Assembly (NCBI GenBank): GCA_050872785.1
Contig: JBNMHO010000002.1
Location: 75,081 to 139,080 of the forward strand
Direction: 5' to 3'
DNA length: 64,000 bases
DNA from: UBA7862 sp050872785
GTDB lineage: Bacteria > Bacillota > Clostridia > Christensenellales > UBA1242
How positions within the stretch are numbered: position 1 is the stretch's first letter; each line of letters begins with the position of its first letter. The translations under genes and the position numbers were made by a program. Positions 1 through 10,500 of the stretch are shown piece by piece. Below the pieces are notes generated by a model. It did not search any database. It was not told where the DNA came from and was given only the letters and a program-made list of their open reading frames with translations.

Positions 1-243
1 GGGGCTATGGCTCTTATGGGACTTATTGGTGTTAGCGGAAGGCTTTATTCTGTTAAAAAGGCAGAAAAGGGAACAAAAGGTGTTGCCGAACTTTTGAAAG
101 ATTGGAAAGAAGACAAATACGAAGAATCTTCTGTCTGGGCAAACGTGTATAAATATCGTGACTATGAAGGAACTTATGTTGTGGGTGAACACGACCGCTT
201 TGACCCATATGCCCATGTGGAAGAGCAAGAACAAACAAGATAG
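1..243 (+). CDS. C-terminal end of an unknown protein (5' partial)
   Basis: The frame is open to the left edge of the window, so this is most likely the tail of a longer gene rather than a complete 78-residue protein starting at the ATG at position 7. The visible part begins with a short glycine- and leucine-rich hydrophobic stretch that could be the end of a membrane helix. A charged, tyrosine-rich tail with many Lys/Glu/Asp follows (ending HVEEQEQTR). Its TAG stop at 241-243 overlaps the ribosome binding site of the next gene, which starts 8 nt later, so the two are probably one operon. I do not recognise the family. Confidence 0.55.
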   Translation, partial: GAMALMGLIGVSGRLYSVKKAEKGTKGVAELLKDWKEDKYEESSVWANVYKYRDYEGTYVVGEHDRFDPYAHVEEQEQTR

Positions 244-251
244 GAGAAAAG

Positions 252-1169
252 ATGTTTAGAGATTACAAAGCAAAGTCGGGGCGAACTTTTATGCTCAGTT
301 CAAATCAATATGACTTTTTGGAAAAGGAAGGTCAGTTGGATGAACTTAAAGACTCTTTCTTTGCACAAGAAACTGTAGGTCGGCTTAAAAATGTTAAAAG
401 AAGATTTAAGGCATTTATTTTTTATGCTGCGGCTGCGGCTGCTTCGCTGGGGATAAGTCTGGGTCAAGGAATTTCTGCAGACATTGCAACAAAGGGCAGA
501 ACAAAGATATTTTTTGATAGCATAAAGACAGAAGAAAACACAAACGAGAACTTGGATAATGAATTTAGAAGCACACTTAAGAAGTTGAAATTTCTTGGAG
601 TAAGGGAAAAGGATATTGAGCCAATGTTGCTTACGCTCCCAACTCAAGAACAGAGAATTTCTTACCTCAATAATTTGGTGGATAATGCAAAGACTGTTTC
701 TAGGGTTACACTTATTTCCTATGTCGCACTTTATGCAATGGCTGTGAGATGTTTAAAAAAATACAATCAAAGATTGAGAGAACTTAATGAAATAAAGTAT
801 GACTGGGCAATGGAAGATATACCAAATTCGATGCAAAAAGAGCATTTTGGATTTGGCAAGAATGATATTATGGAATATGGGAAAGTCAACTGGTGCGAAG
901 ACAACGGAATTAACCCTATGCATCAAAAATTTAATGTGGATTTTCAAATCATTGATGAGCAGATAAGGCCCATTGCTGTTAATATTTTAAGTGACCATTT
1001 GGGAATTGAAATTGGAACGGAAGAAGATTATCATATTTTTTGTGAAGTGTATAATAAAGAAATTCAAAATATCATTGAGATGGTGACAAATCTTATTGTA
1101 AAACAACAACTTGAAGGTGATGGTGGTCCAATTACTATTAAGATTCAGAAAGATGAATTGGTAAAATAA
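252..1169 (+). CDS. Hypothetical protein with two membrane segments
   Basis: A 305-residue protein I cannot assign to a family. It starts at ATG 252, with TAGGAG at 241-246 as ribosome binding site. A basic stretch (KNVKRRFK) precedes an alanine-rich hydrophobic helix at about residues 53-72. A second hydrophobic helix lies at about 150-165 (LISYVALYAMAV). The roughly 75 residues between them are charged, and a long hydrophilic C-terminal half follows (140 residues, mixed charge). This suggests a small membrane protein with both ends on the same side, by the positive-inside rule in the cytosol. It is co-oriented with and 8 nt behind the upstream partial gene, and a strong terminator directly follows. 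Function is unknown. Confidence 0.75.
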   Translation: MFRDYKAKSGRTFMLSSNQYDFLEKEGQLDELKDSFFAQETVGRLKNVKRRFKAFIFYAAAAAASLGISLGQGISADIATKGRTKIFFDSIKTEENTNENLDNEFRSTLKKLKFLGVREKDIEPMLLTLPTQEQRISYLNNLVDNAKTVSRVTLISYVALYAMAVRCLKKYNQRLRELNEIKYDWAMEDIPNSMQKEHFGFGKNDIMEYGKVNWCEDNGINPMHQKFNVDFQIIDEQIRPIAVNILSDHLGIEIGTEEDYHIFCEVYNKEIQNIIEMVTNLIVKQQLEGDGGPITIKIQKDELVK

Positions 1170-1174
1170 AATAT

Positions 1175-1216
1175 AAAAATGACGAGTAAATTTGATTTGC
1201 TTGTCATTTTTGTTTG
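1175..1216 (+). terminator. Rho-independent terminator
   Basis: AAAAATGAC at 1175-1183 pairs with GTCATTTTT at 1203-1211. The stem continues inward through GAG/CTT and TAAAT/ATTTG pairs with two G-T wobbles, to about 17 bp, and ends in a T-rich run. It closes the operon ending at 1169, and its T-tail overlaps the -35 of the enolase promoter. Confidence 0.85.
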
Positions 1217-1241
1217 TTACATGGGCAAAATGTGATATAAT
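1214..1241 (+). promoter_or_regulatory. Probable sigma-A promoter of eno
   Basis: TTGTTA at 1214-1219, a 16-nt spacer, then TATAAT at 1236-1241 preceded by TGA (extended -10). The start would be near 1248, leaving a leader of about 125 nt before eno. I see no recognisable riboswitch in that leader. Confidence 0.65.
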
Positions 1242-1375
1242 ATTGTCGTTTTAAAAGTCCGCAAGAGGTGGTGAATTATCTATAAAAGTTGTCGCAAAAT
1301 TGTGTTTTAAATATGCTTTTCTGTGAAATTTTTTAAAAAAGATAATCGCTAAACTCCTGCAAAATAGAGGTGTAT

Positions 1376-2683
1376 ATGAATTATATTTCAATAGAAGATG
1401 TGTTTGCTAGACAAATACTTGATAGCCGTGGCAACCCAACTGTTGAGGTTGAAGTGTCCGCTCAAGACAAAACCGCCCGTGCAAGTGTTCCATCGGGGGC
1501 GTCAACAGGCTCGTTTGAAGCAGTGGAACTTCGTGACGGGGATAAGTCCTATTATATGGGCAAATCGGTCGAAAAAGCAGTGAAAAACGTTAATACAGTT
1601 ATAGCAGATACTGTTATTGGTATGAATGTTTTTGACCAAAGGGCTATAGACCAAGCGATGATAGACCTTGACGGAACTCCAAATAAAGGAAAACTTGGTG
1701 CAAATGCCATACTTGGTGTGTCGCTTGCTTGTGCAAAACTCGGAGCAATGCTGTCTGGCTTATCACTTTACAATTATATTGGTGGGGCAGACGCTCACAC
1801 ATTGCCTGTTCCTATGATGAACATTCTAAATGGTGGAAAACATGCAGATAATTCTGTAAATATTCAGGAATTTATGATTATGCCAGTGGGAGCAAAAGAT
1901 TTTAAGACTGCTCTTAGAATGTGTGTTGAAACTTTCCACAACTTAAAGGCGGTGCTTAAAGAGGAAGGATATTCCACTGGGGTTGGTGACGAAGGTGGCT
2001 TTGCTCCAAATCTAAAAAGTGATGAAGAAGCATTTGTATATATTGTAAAAGCGATTGAAAAAGCAGGATATAAGGCGGGGAAAGATATTTGTATTGCAGT
2101 TGACGCAGCGGCAACAGAAATGTTTGAAGAAGCGGCAAAAATAGGTGAAAATGGCAAGTATTATTTCTGGAAAACGAAGAAACTATTTGATAGAAATCAG
2201 ATGATTGCATATTGGGAAGAAATGGTCAAGAAATATCCTATTGTTTCCCTTGAAGACGGGCTTGCGGAAGAAGACTGGGACGGCTGGAAAGAACTGACAG
2301 AAAGACTTGCAAAGAAAATTCAACTTGTTGGTGATGACTTATTTGTTACAAACACAAAGAGAATTGCAAAGGGAATTGAACTTGGTGTATCAAATTCTGT
2401 GCTTATAAAACTCAATCAAATTGGAACATTGTCTGAAACATTAGATGCTATATCAATGGCAAACAGAGCGGGCTGGACTGCTGTTGTAAGTCATAGAAGT
2501 GGGGAAACAGAAGATACAACAATCGCTGACGTTGCCGTGGCAACAAATGCTGGACAAATTAAAACTGGTGCTCCTTCAAGAACTGATAGAGTGGCAAAAT
2601 ACAACCAACTTTTAAGAATTGAAGAAGAACTTGGTGAAAATGCTTGCTACCTTGGGAAAGATGCGTTCTTTAATTTGAAATAA
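1376..2683 (+). CDS. eno: Enolase (phosphopyruvate hydratase)
   Basis: Cytosolic glycolytic enzyme that interconverts 2-phosphoglycerate and phosphoenolpyruvate. The 435-residue length is typical. Signature stretches are present in order: SRGNPTVEVEV near the N-terminus, the SGASTG loop, GVGDEGGFAPN (catalytic Glu region), SLEDGLAEEDW (metal ligand), GDDLFVTN (metal ligand), LIKLNQIGT (catalytic Lys) and SHRSGETEDTTIADVAVA near the C-terminus. The start at ATG 1376 is preferred because AGAGG (1366-1370) lies 5 nt upstream; an in-frame GTG at 1370 overlaps that site. It is monocistronic, with its own promoter upstream and a terminator at 2748. The family call is secure. Confidence 0.98.
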   Translation: MNYISIEDVFARQILDSRGNPTVEVEVSAQDKTARASVPSGASTGSFEAVELRDGDKSYYMGKSVEKAVKNVNTVIADTVIGMNVFDQRAIDQAMIDLDGTPNKGKLGANAILGVSLACAKLGAMLSGLSLYNYIGGADAHTLPVPMMNILNGGKHADNSVNIQEFMIMPVGAKDFKTALRMCVETFHNLKAVLKEEGYSTGVGDEGGFAPNLKSDEEAFVYIVKAIEKAGYKAGKDICIAVDAAATEMFEEAAKIGENGKYYFWKTKKLFDRNQMIAYWEEMVKKYPIVSLEDGLAEEDWDGWKELTERLAKKIQLVGDDLFVTNTKRIAKGIELGVSNSVLIKLNQIGTLSETLDAISMANRAGWTAVVSHRSGETEDTTIADVAVATNAGQIKTGAPSRTDRVAKYNQLLRIEEELGENACYLGKDAFFNLK

Positions 2684-2747
2684 TTGCTGAAATATGTATT
2701 ATAAGCGGAAGATAGTAATTATCTTGGCTGAAAGAAATAAAACATAA

Positions 2748-2785
2748 AGACATTATCTGTATTGTAAAAGATAATGTCTCTTTTT
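2748..2785 (+). terminator. Rho-independent terminator of eno
   Basis: AGACATTATCT (2748-2758) pairs perfectly with AGATAATGTCT (2769-2779) around a 10-nt loop, followed by CTTTTT. It lies 64 nt after the eno stop codon. Confidence 0.9.
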
Positions 2786-2901
2786 ATGCTGTAATTCTGT
2801 AAAAGTGGCTTGAAAACTGGTATGTAGCAAATATATTTTTGACATAAAAGCGACCATATGGTATTTGTTGATTTTTAGTTATAATGCTGAGTTTGATAAG
2901 T

Positions 2902-2998
2902 CCGATTATTCGGTCGAAAAGCATATGTATAGATGAAACAATGTCTGCTTGTAGAGTGAAAAGTAATATGAAAATGTGCCGAATGAACGGTCGAAAAG
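2902..2998. repeat. Pair of diverged 20-bp direct repeats ending CGGTCGAAAAG
   Basis: Positions 2902-2921 and 2979-2998 share CCGA at the start and CGGTCGAAAAG at the end (16 of 20 identical), with starts 77 bp apart. The first copy carries a small CCGA-TTAT-TCGG palindrome. They sit in an AT-rich spacer without a convincing gene and could be protein binding sites or remnants of a repeat. Confidence 0.4.
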
Positions 2999-3251
2999 TG
3001 TTATTATTGCGTTTTTGTTAAATATGGATGAGAATGACTTAAAATATGTAAAGAATGAAATGAAAAGACTATAAATGCGGGGAAACGATATAAATCTTAT
3101 CATTGTGGTTCTTATATTAAAATTATACTTTTTATTTCTTCTTTATTTGTTTTAATTATTTATGATATTTTTAGGATAGTTAAATTGTTTTCAAATTGAT
3201 GTTAAATTAAACCTTTTATAATAATTTTTTGATGTCTTCTTTGTGATAAAA

Positions 3252-3306
3252 TGTTGATAAAAAACAAAAAAAGTTATCCACAAAAATGAGGGGAAATTGT
3301 GGATAA
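3252..3306. promoter_or_regulatory. Cluster of DnaA-box-like 9-mers
   Basis: TGTTGATAA (3252-3260, minus-strand box with one mismatch), TTATCCACA (3274-3282, exact consensus, plus strand) and TGTGGATAA (3298-3306, exact consensus, minus strand), spaced 22 and 24 bp start to start. A very A-rich stretch follows at 3345-3400. No dnaA or dnaN gene is near, so I read this as a DnaA-binding or titration site upstream of the giant gene rather than the origin. Confidence 0.5.
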
Positions 3307-3425
3307 ATTTATGGGTAAAATCAAGAGAGAAAACCGGTGTAAAATATAGATAAAAAAAGTGCAAAAAACAGCAAAAAAAATATGGAAAAAATAAGTAAAT
3401 TTTGGCGAAAATATGCGTATTTTGT

Positions 3426-3454
3426 TTGGTGATTTTTTGCATATATGATATAAT
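3426..3454 (+). promoter_or_regulatory. Probable promoter of the giant surface protein gene
   Basis: TTGGTG at 3426-3431, a 17-nt spacer, then TATAAT at 3449-3454 with TGA directly before it (extended -10). The start would be near 3461. The -35 matches only half of the consensus, so the call rests mainly on the extended -10. Confidence 0.5.
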
Positions 3455-3460
3455 ACAATC

Positions 3461-3820
3461 GTTAGGAAATATCAGCATTTAGGCAATTATTATTTGACAA
3501 AAATACTAACAAAATTTCAAGTATTTTAACTTAATTTATTTCTTCAATTTTATCTTGAAATTCTCTTGCGTGAAGTGCTAAAAAATATATTCAAAAATCT
3601 TATCTTTCTTGTGGCAAAAATCTATTCTCAAACGTTTGTGTTTCTGTTGATTTTTTCTTTATTGTTAGATTTTTGAAAATTGCATGCAAATGGGCGATTA
3701 TTTATGTTTTTTTGTTTTAAAAACTTATATTTTGCTTTGAGTTTGCCTACTTGCACTTTTGTGAGATAAAAAAAGAATATAAGAAATTTAATGAGTTAGA
3801 ATACTAAGGAGGAAAGTTGA
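3461..3820 (+). other. Long AT-rich leader of the giant gene
   Basis: About 360 nt between the presumed transcription start and ATG 3821, without a credible ORF. It contains a TTGACA at 3494-3499 lacking a good -10, and a TTGCATGCAA palindrome at 3680-3689. A strong ribosome binding site, AAGGAGG (3806-3812), lies 8 nt before the start codon. I see no conserved riboswitch core. Confidence 0.4.
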
Positions 3821-4546
3821 ATGGATAACTTTACGCCAAAGGGAAATGGACAAAATAATGTTCCTCAAAATGGGAATGTGAGAAATGGGGCGCCTCAAAA
3901 TGGTGACTCTCAGAATTTTGCACGCCCAAGTGTTCCTCAAGGGGGAGTGAATGGTAATATCCCTAGACAAGGAATGGGGATGAATAATGTTTCTTCAAAT
4001 GGAGTGCGACCTTCAAGCATGAATGGGCAAAATTCTTCCATGCAAAACGCTGTTAGGCAAAGTCCAAATGGGGTGACGCAAAATAGACCTACTCCAAATG
4101 GAAATTTTGCAAATGGACAAAGAGTGAATGTTCCAAATGCTAATGGGCAAAATGTTACTCCTCAAAATTTTTCTCGCCCAAATGCTCATATGCAAAATGC
4201 AAATAGAACTTATCCAAATACACAAAACCAAAATGTGTCACGTGGACAGAATATAAATGGTGGGAATTTTGGTTCTCCTAATTTGAATACACAAAATCAA
4301 AACATGCCTCATGGACAAAATGCAAATGTTAATGGACAGACAAATGGACAAGGTTTAAATGGACAAAATTCAAATGTTCAAAATATAAATCCTGCTGGTG
4401 GAAGTGGCGGTGGAAATTCTGGAAATGGAAAAATTGCTGGTGGGGCTGGGAAGAAAAAGTTTTCCAAAAAGTTCAAAGGAATTCTTGTTGGTGTTATCTC
4501 GGCAATTATTATTGCAATTTCGGCGACTGTTGGAATTTTTGTTGCA
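3821..4546 (+). other. Giant protein: N/Q-rich cytosolic tail and membrane anchor
   Basis: Residues 1-215 are imperfect repeats built on NGQN, PQNG and QNxN, rich in Asn, Gln, Gly and Pro and almost without hydrophobic residues. A Gly-rich hinge (GGSGGGNSGNG) and a lysine patch (KKKFSKKFK) lead into a roughly 22-residue hydrophobic helix ending about residue 242 (GIFVAPHGEGQK). This is a type II signal anchor with an unusually long intrinsically disordered tail on the inside. Confidence 0.75.
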
Positions 4547-7500
4547 CCACATGGCGAGGGACAAAAGTGTAGAATAACTTTTGAAGATATGGGACCTTAT
4601 GGTGCAAGAGATGCTGTTGAACTTAATGTTGGTGACAGATATGAAGCGCCAACGCTTGATGATATTTTGAGTGATGACGGGCAAGAAAATGTTTTGGTTA
4701 AGTTTAAGGGGTGGCTGAAATCTGACGGAACACCTTATGTTGCTGGAAATGTTAATGAAGATATTGTGTTGCATCCAGATTATGAATTGGGCGATGTGAA
4801 AGTAACCTTTGTGACGATAGATAGTTACAATGACACAAACTCTTACATATTCTTGGGTGAGATATTTACAAAATATTATGCAGAAAAAATTTCATTCGCT
4901 TCTTATCTTAACCTTTATCAAAGTTTAAAACTTTCTGACGGGGTTAGAGGAAATACTTACGCTGCGGAAACTGACTACATGAAAGAGTATGTGCTGGAAA
5001 GTGGTGTGAGCGGCGAAGCAAATTATTCGGCTAAAAATTATTCTGAATTTGCTGGAAAATTTTTGAATGTTAAAAATTTCTCTATGGCTGGAAGTGATAA
5101 CCTTTATTCGATAGAAGATGTTATCGACACGCCAAGCGGAAATAGAGTTGTTGTAGTAAATTTTGACGGAAAAGATGTTGAAATAAAATATAATTCCAAC
5201 TTGAAAAGTATTGAAAAACAATATACAAGTGGTGGAATTGCTGGTGAAACTTTTGAAAATGAAGAGACGGATAGAGTTTATAAGTTTGGGCAAGAAAATT
5301 ATGTCCTTCCTTCTTATGCGGCTTTGAGGTCTGTTGACAGTTCAAAAGGTTTTGTGCTGAATAACCCACGTTATCACAGACTTGTGGGCTGGTCTTTCAT
5401 TGCTCCAAAAATTATGACTGAAAGTGGTGAAATTGACAATCCTGACTTTGGAAAAGAGGGAACCTATTATAAGTTTAATGCTTCGGAACGTTTGAAACTT
5501 ACAAGAGAGTTTTTGAAAGACGAAAATAGGCTTGAACTTTATGCTGTTTGGGACGAAGATGTAACTTCGCTTAATGTTTATTCCAACCCAAACCTCGCAA
5601 GCGTTGCAAGTATTTCAATGAATGCAACCCAAGGCAAGAGTGTTGGCGATTGGCTAGGTGACATTGTGTCAAGTCTTCAAAAGAGAGGAAGTGTGCTTGT
5701 CGGGTTTAATACAAGCCCAAGATATGACGGCAAAATTTTGAACCTTAACACATTCCTTGAAGGGGGATTAACAAGTCACGACAACCCAGAAGAAACTAAC
5801 CCATATTTGAGCGGCGTTGAAGTCAATCTTTATGCAGTTTATAGAAGGGTTGTTGAAAATACATATATAAAATTAAACGACCTTGACTTGAAAGTTTCTG
5901 GCGTGAATATTACGAAAGATAGTTTGAATATCAACTACAATTTGCAACAATCTGTGGGCGAAAGTTATGTTTACGACGCAAGCGGGGTTGAGGTGAGTTT
6001 TGACGAAGCGGAAAGAATGTTTGTTGTGAAAAACTTGATTGAAGGAACGACTTTCGACTTGCCAAACCTCTCAAGAAGCAACTATTTGTTTGAAGGCTAT
6101 AGAACAAAAAATAGACTTTATGCAATGGCTGAAACGTCAAGCAGTGTTCAAGTGAAAGTTCTTTTGGATGACATTCTATCTGACGGGACTTTTGTCATAA
6201 ACTCCAACTGGCGTGGCGTTGAAACAAGTTTTGCATTTGATTTGCAAAATGGACAAAAAGAAATCGTAACCGCGGTTTATGGAACAAAACTTGTTGTGGA
6301 TATAACAACTCAATCTGATGTGACTTCTGTTGTTGTTAGAAAATTTGTTGGGCTTGAACCAATTTTGACTTTTGAATTTGAAAAAGAAGGGTATAACTTC
6401 CTCGGGATGTCCAAAAATGCTGCTGGCGGGGAATATTTGGATGAAGTGCTTGGCGAATTTGTTTTGAATGACGAGTTCTTGAATGTTCTTACAAGTGTTG
6501 ACGGAATTAGGACTATTTTCGCTTGTTGGGAAATTAAGACTGTAACTGCAACATTCGTGTTGTCTGGCGGAACATTTGACAATGGCAGCGAAAGCGTGAC
6601 TGGACGATATACACTCTCCACAACTTATGGTGGAAGTGTTGAACTTCCTAGCAAAGATTTAAGCAAATTTGTGCGGGAAGGATATAATTTTGACGGCTGG
6701 TTCGATAATTCAAATTTAAGTGGCGAGGCTGTATGCGGATATGATGCGACTGACATTGTGCTTAAAAAAGATATAACTCTGTTTGCAAAATGGGTGGAAA
6801 TTAAGTTTGCGACAATCTTTAGTGATTATAACAAAACAAAAAATGTGAAAATTGAAACGGATAGAAATGGCAACTTTGTTTTTGCGGGCAGTGAACTTGA
6901 CGGCATGACATTTGTGGCAATAACTCAAACCCCAACTGGTGGAGAGAATATTGTCAAAGTGGGTGAAGTTGCGAGTGTTTCTTTGGGTGAAGAGTTTTAC
7001 TGCGTTTGGAGAAAGGTTGTTTATCAAAATGGCGGAACTGCTGAAAACGGAGCAACGGGCGATGAAATTTCTGGCGGATATGTGACTTATGGAGTTCCAA
7101 TATCTCCAATTTCAAACGAATATACTTGCTCAAAATATTTCTACTTTGCTGGTTGGCAAATTGTAAATAAAAATGGAAGCATTGCAAGCGATTTTGTTCA
7201 ACCTTCAACTGTGCTTGACGAAAGTTCAACGGGATATTCCATTTCAGACAGTTTGACGGCTGGCGGGGAAGCGAAGATTGTCCTTGTTGCAAACTGGCAA
7301 AGAAAAGATGTCAGAATTGAAATATATAGTGACGAAAATATGAGAGTTCTTGTTAAGTCAATAAAAGTTGATGTTAACAAGTTTGACAGCGTAACACTTT
7401 TGAGTGACGCAGCGGGCGATTTGGCTCTTTCAACTATAAACGGACGAGATATTGATTTTGTCAAAGACGATTTGCAAAATTCAACTGCTTACTACTCAAA

Positions 7501-10500
7501 CGGAAGTGAACTTAAAATTACAATTCCAAAAGATAGTCTTATCTATGAAGTGAACAATGTGTTTGTTTACAAACTTTGTGCAGTGACCAAGAAATATGCA
7601 ACATTCTTTGAAGAAGAAAATGGAAGAAGTGTTAGAATTTCTGTCGGGACAGATTTTGAAGACGGAACAGACAGAACGGGCTATGCAGAAAACGCTGGGC
7701 CAGCGGACAAAATTGCAAAAGAAGACGGAAGTTATGTTTATGATACAATTATCTCAAATGGCGTAAGAGGCAAGTTTGTGCTGACAAGCGGCGAAGACGC
7801 TCCATTTGAATTTTCAAAAGAACATTACAACTTTGATAAATGGCAAAAAAGTGACGGCGTAAACTATGCTGTGGGCGAAAGCGTTAAGATATTGAGTGAT
7901 GTGACATTTGTGGCTCAGTGGGTCAAAAAAGTTTATTCGCTTAACATAAAAGACACTGTTGGTGGAAACTATGCAGGGCAAGACGGAGTGAAAACTGTTA
8001 AGTTTGTTTATGGGCAAACTATTGACTTAAGTGACGTGTTGTATGATTTGAATACTCGTTTTGATGATGAGGCTTCAAGAAATGTCAAATTGGCAAAAAA
8101 TATCCTTTATAACGGTGTGAATTTTGCTCTTTCAGACAAACTTCTTATGGAATATAGCGAGTTTGGACTTGAGGGAATTTTGCTTGAGGGTGAACTTGAT
8201 GACGGCGTTGTTGAAATGACCATTACATGGGAAGAAATGACATATCAAATTGTCGTTGACCTAAACGGCGGAAGTTGGAATGAAGATGTTGAACTTTCTG
8301 AAAATGCAACTTTGCAAAATGGAAAAATTGTTTACACAGTGACATTCGCTCAAGCGGAAAACTTGAAAATTTTGTATGAGGGAATAGAAAAACAAGGCTA
8401 CACATTCTCGTCTTTCTTAAACGGAAGAAATGGCAATGTAACAAAGACTTCTGACGGATATTTCTATGCTGCGACAAGTGAATATAATGTGTTTGACGGC
8501 GACAACATTTTGGCAACTTATGATGAAAGTTTTTCTGTTGTGTTTGACTTAAGCGGAGCAGACGAATTGGCGGAAGTTGCGACAATCACTCAAAATGTAA
8601 ACTTTGTGACTGTTGGAACAGAAAGTGACGGAGACTGGATTGAAATTACTTTGCCAGCGGCGGGTGACAGAGGTGAAGGATTTGAATTTGCTGGCTGGTG
8701 GAAAAATAACAATGCAACTGACGCAACAAATAATCTTTCAATAATTCAAAATTCCTTTGGCGAAGGGAATACACTCAAAATTACAAGAGAAGATTTAAAC
8801 TCCTACAATCTACTTGGCAAAAATGAAGTTGTGCTTTATGCTGTTTGGAAAGCAAAAGTTACATTTGTGGCGGGAAGGAAATTTGCTGACGGCTTTATAA
8901 CTGGGGCAACTAACGCTCAAGGTGAAGCTGCTTTGATAGACATTGATTACAATTCAAACGGTCAAACAATTTCTGTAAAGGGTTTTGAAGATTGGGTTGT
9001 ATGTGGCGAAATTGATGCAAATACTCTTGGAAAATATAAATTTGAACACGCAAACGGATTTGGCTTTGTGTTCGGCGGCTGGAATGAAAACGGAAAGAGG
9101 GTTTTCTCACTTGATGTTTCCGCTCCAACAATACTTGTTGCTGAATGGGCAAGTGCAAAAATTACAATCACTCTTAGAGATCAAGACGGCAAGTCTTTTG
9201 CCCAGTCGGGGTTGACAACTGAAGAAGTTGTTATTGAAAGAGATTTTTCGACAGGCGATTTCTTAGACTTAAATAACATATACAGAACTTTTGTTGCTGC
9301 GGGCAAAACCACAACACCATATCTCTTTGGTCACAATTTTGTTGGCTGGGTTGAGGGAAGTGTCGGCATGACAAACTGGACAAGTGCAACAAGCAAAACT
9401 ATCTACACTTCAAGCAATCTTCTTGCAATGCCACTTCAAGATAGCGTTTATTGTGCTGTGTTTGAAAAGGCAGATGTTGAAATTGTGGCAGATATGAACA
9501 CAGAAGACGAAAGAGGGGATAGACCATTTGTTAATGATATTATTGAAACTTTCTACGGAAAATTTGGCGAACTTTACACTGTTGATGTAAGTGACAAAAA
9601 TCAATATTCTGCTCACCCATATTTTGAAATAATTTCTTGGAAAGCAAATAAAAATGGTAGCACTTTTGAAACGACATTTATGCTTGACGCAAGTGTTGTG
9701 GAATATGACGCTCAACTTAACAAATATGTGGCAAACATTGTAGCAACTTGGACAAGAAAAACAAGCACCATTGTTATAAATGTGAATGGTGGAACCATTG
9801 CAAGTGGCTACTTCAATAGTGACAGCGGCTTTGCAAATAATCTTATAAAAGTTGAATATACAACAAGACAAATTATCATTACTCAATATGTTTCAAATGA
9901 CAGTTTCTTGACACTTCCAACTGCGGAAAATATTTCAAGAGAGATGTTTGTTTTGAATGGATATAATGTTGACAATGGAAAAGACGTTTTGACCCTTGCT
10001 GGCGGAAACAAAGTTTGGAACACAGAAAGTGGCAGAATTGTTATAACTGCAAACTGGCTTGCTGTTGCAAATGTCAATGTTTATGAAAATGCTGGGAATG
10101 AAGTTGAAAAACAAATTTCTTTCCAAGTTGTTCTTGGTGAAGGAAATGGAATTCAATTTGACGAACTTGGAAATGAAGTGTTAATTTATAGAGCGGGTAG
10201 CGTTGAAAAACGAGTATCTTTCGCAATATTTGCAAAAACAAGTTATGAAATTTTGGGCTTCTCACTTTATAGGTCGAGTGGTGTAAATTATCAATTTGAC
10301 ACACTTTATTCTTTGAACAACGTTTCCACGCTTAGCATTTACACTGTTTGGGTTGGAAAAGAATATTCAATTTCAATTTATGCCAATGACCCAGAACTTT
10401 CCCCTGCGGAAAATAGTTCAAATGTGACTGTCCTTTCAGAAGGGTTTAGATATGGCGAAAATGTTGACATGTCAAAATTCTTCTTGAAGGCAAGCAGCAC

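Noticed and set aside
3252..3306. Chromosome origin (oriC)
   Set aside because: DnaA boxes are present here and at 59714-59860, but neither dnaA, dnaN nor other origin neighbours are nearby, and each cluster is small.
3191..3478. Minus-strand ORF of 95 codons in the eno-giant gene spacer
   Set aside because: It is low-complexity Phe/Tyr/Lys-rich sequence from an AT-rich spacer, without a ribosome binding site or recognisable domain.
3461..3820. Riboswitch in the long leader of the giant gene
   Set aside because: I looked for c-di-GMP, SAM, TPP, T-box and similar cores and found none; the leader is simply AT-rich.
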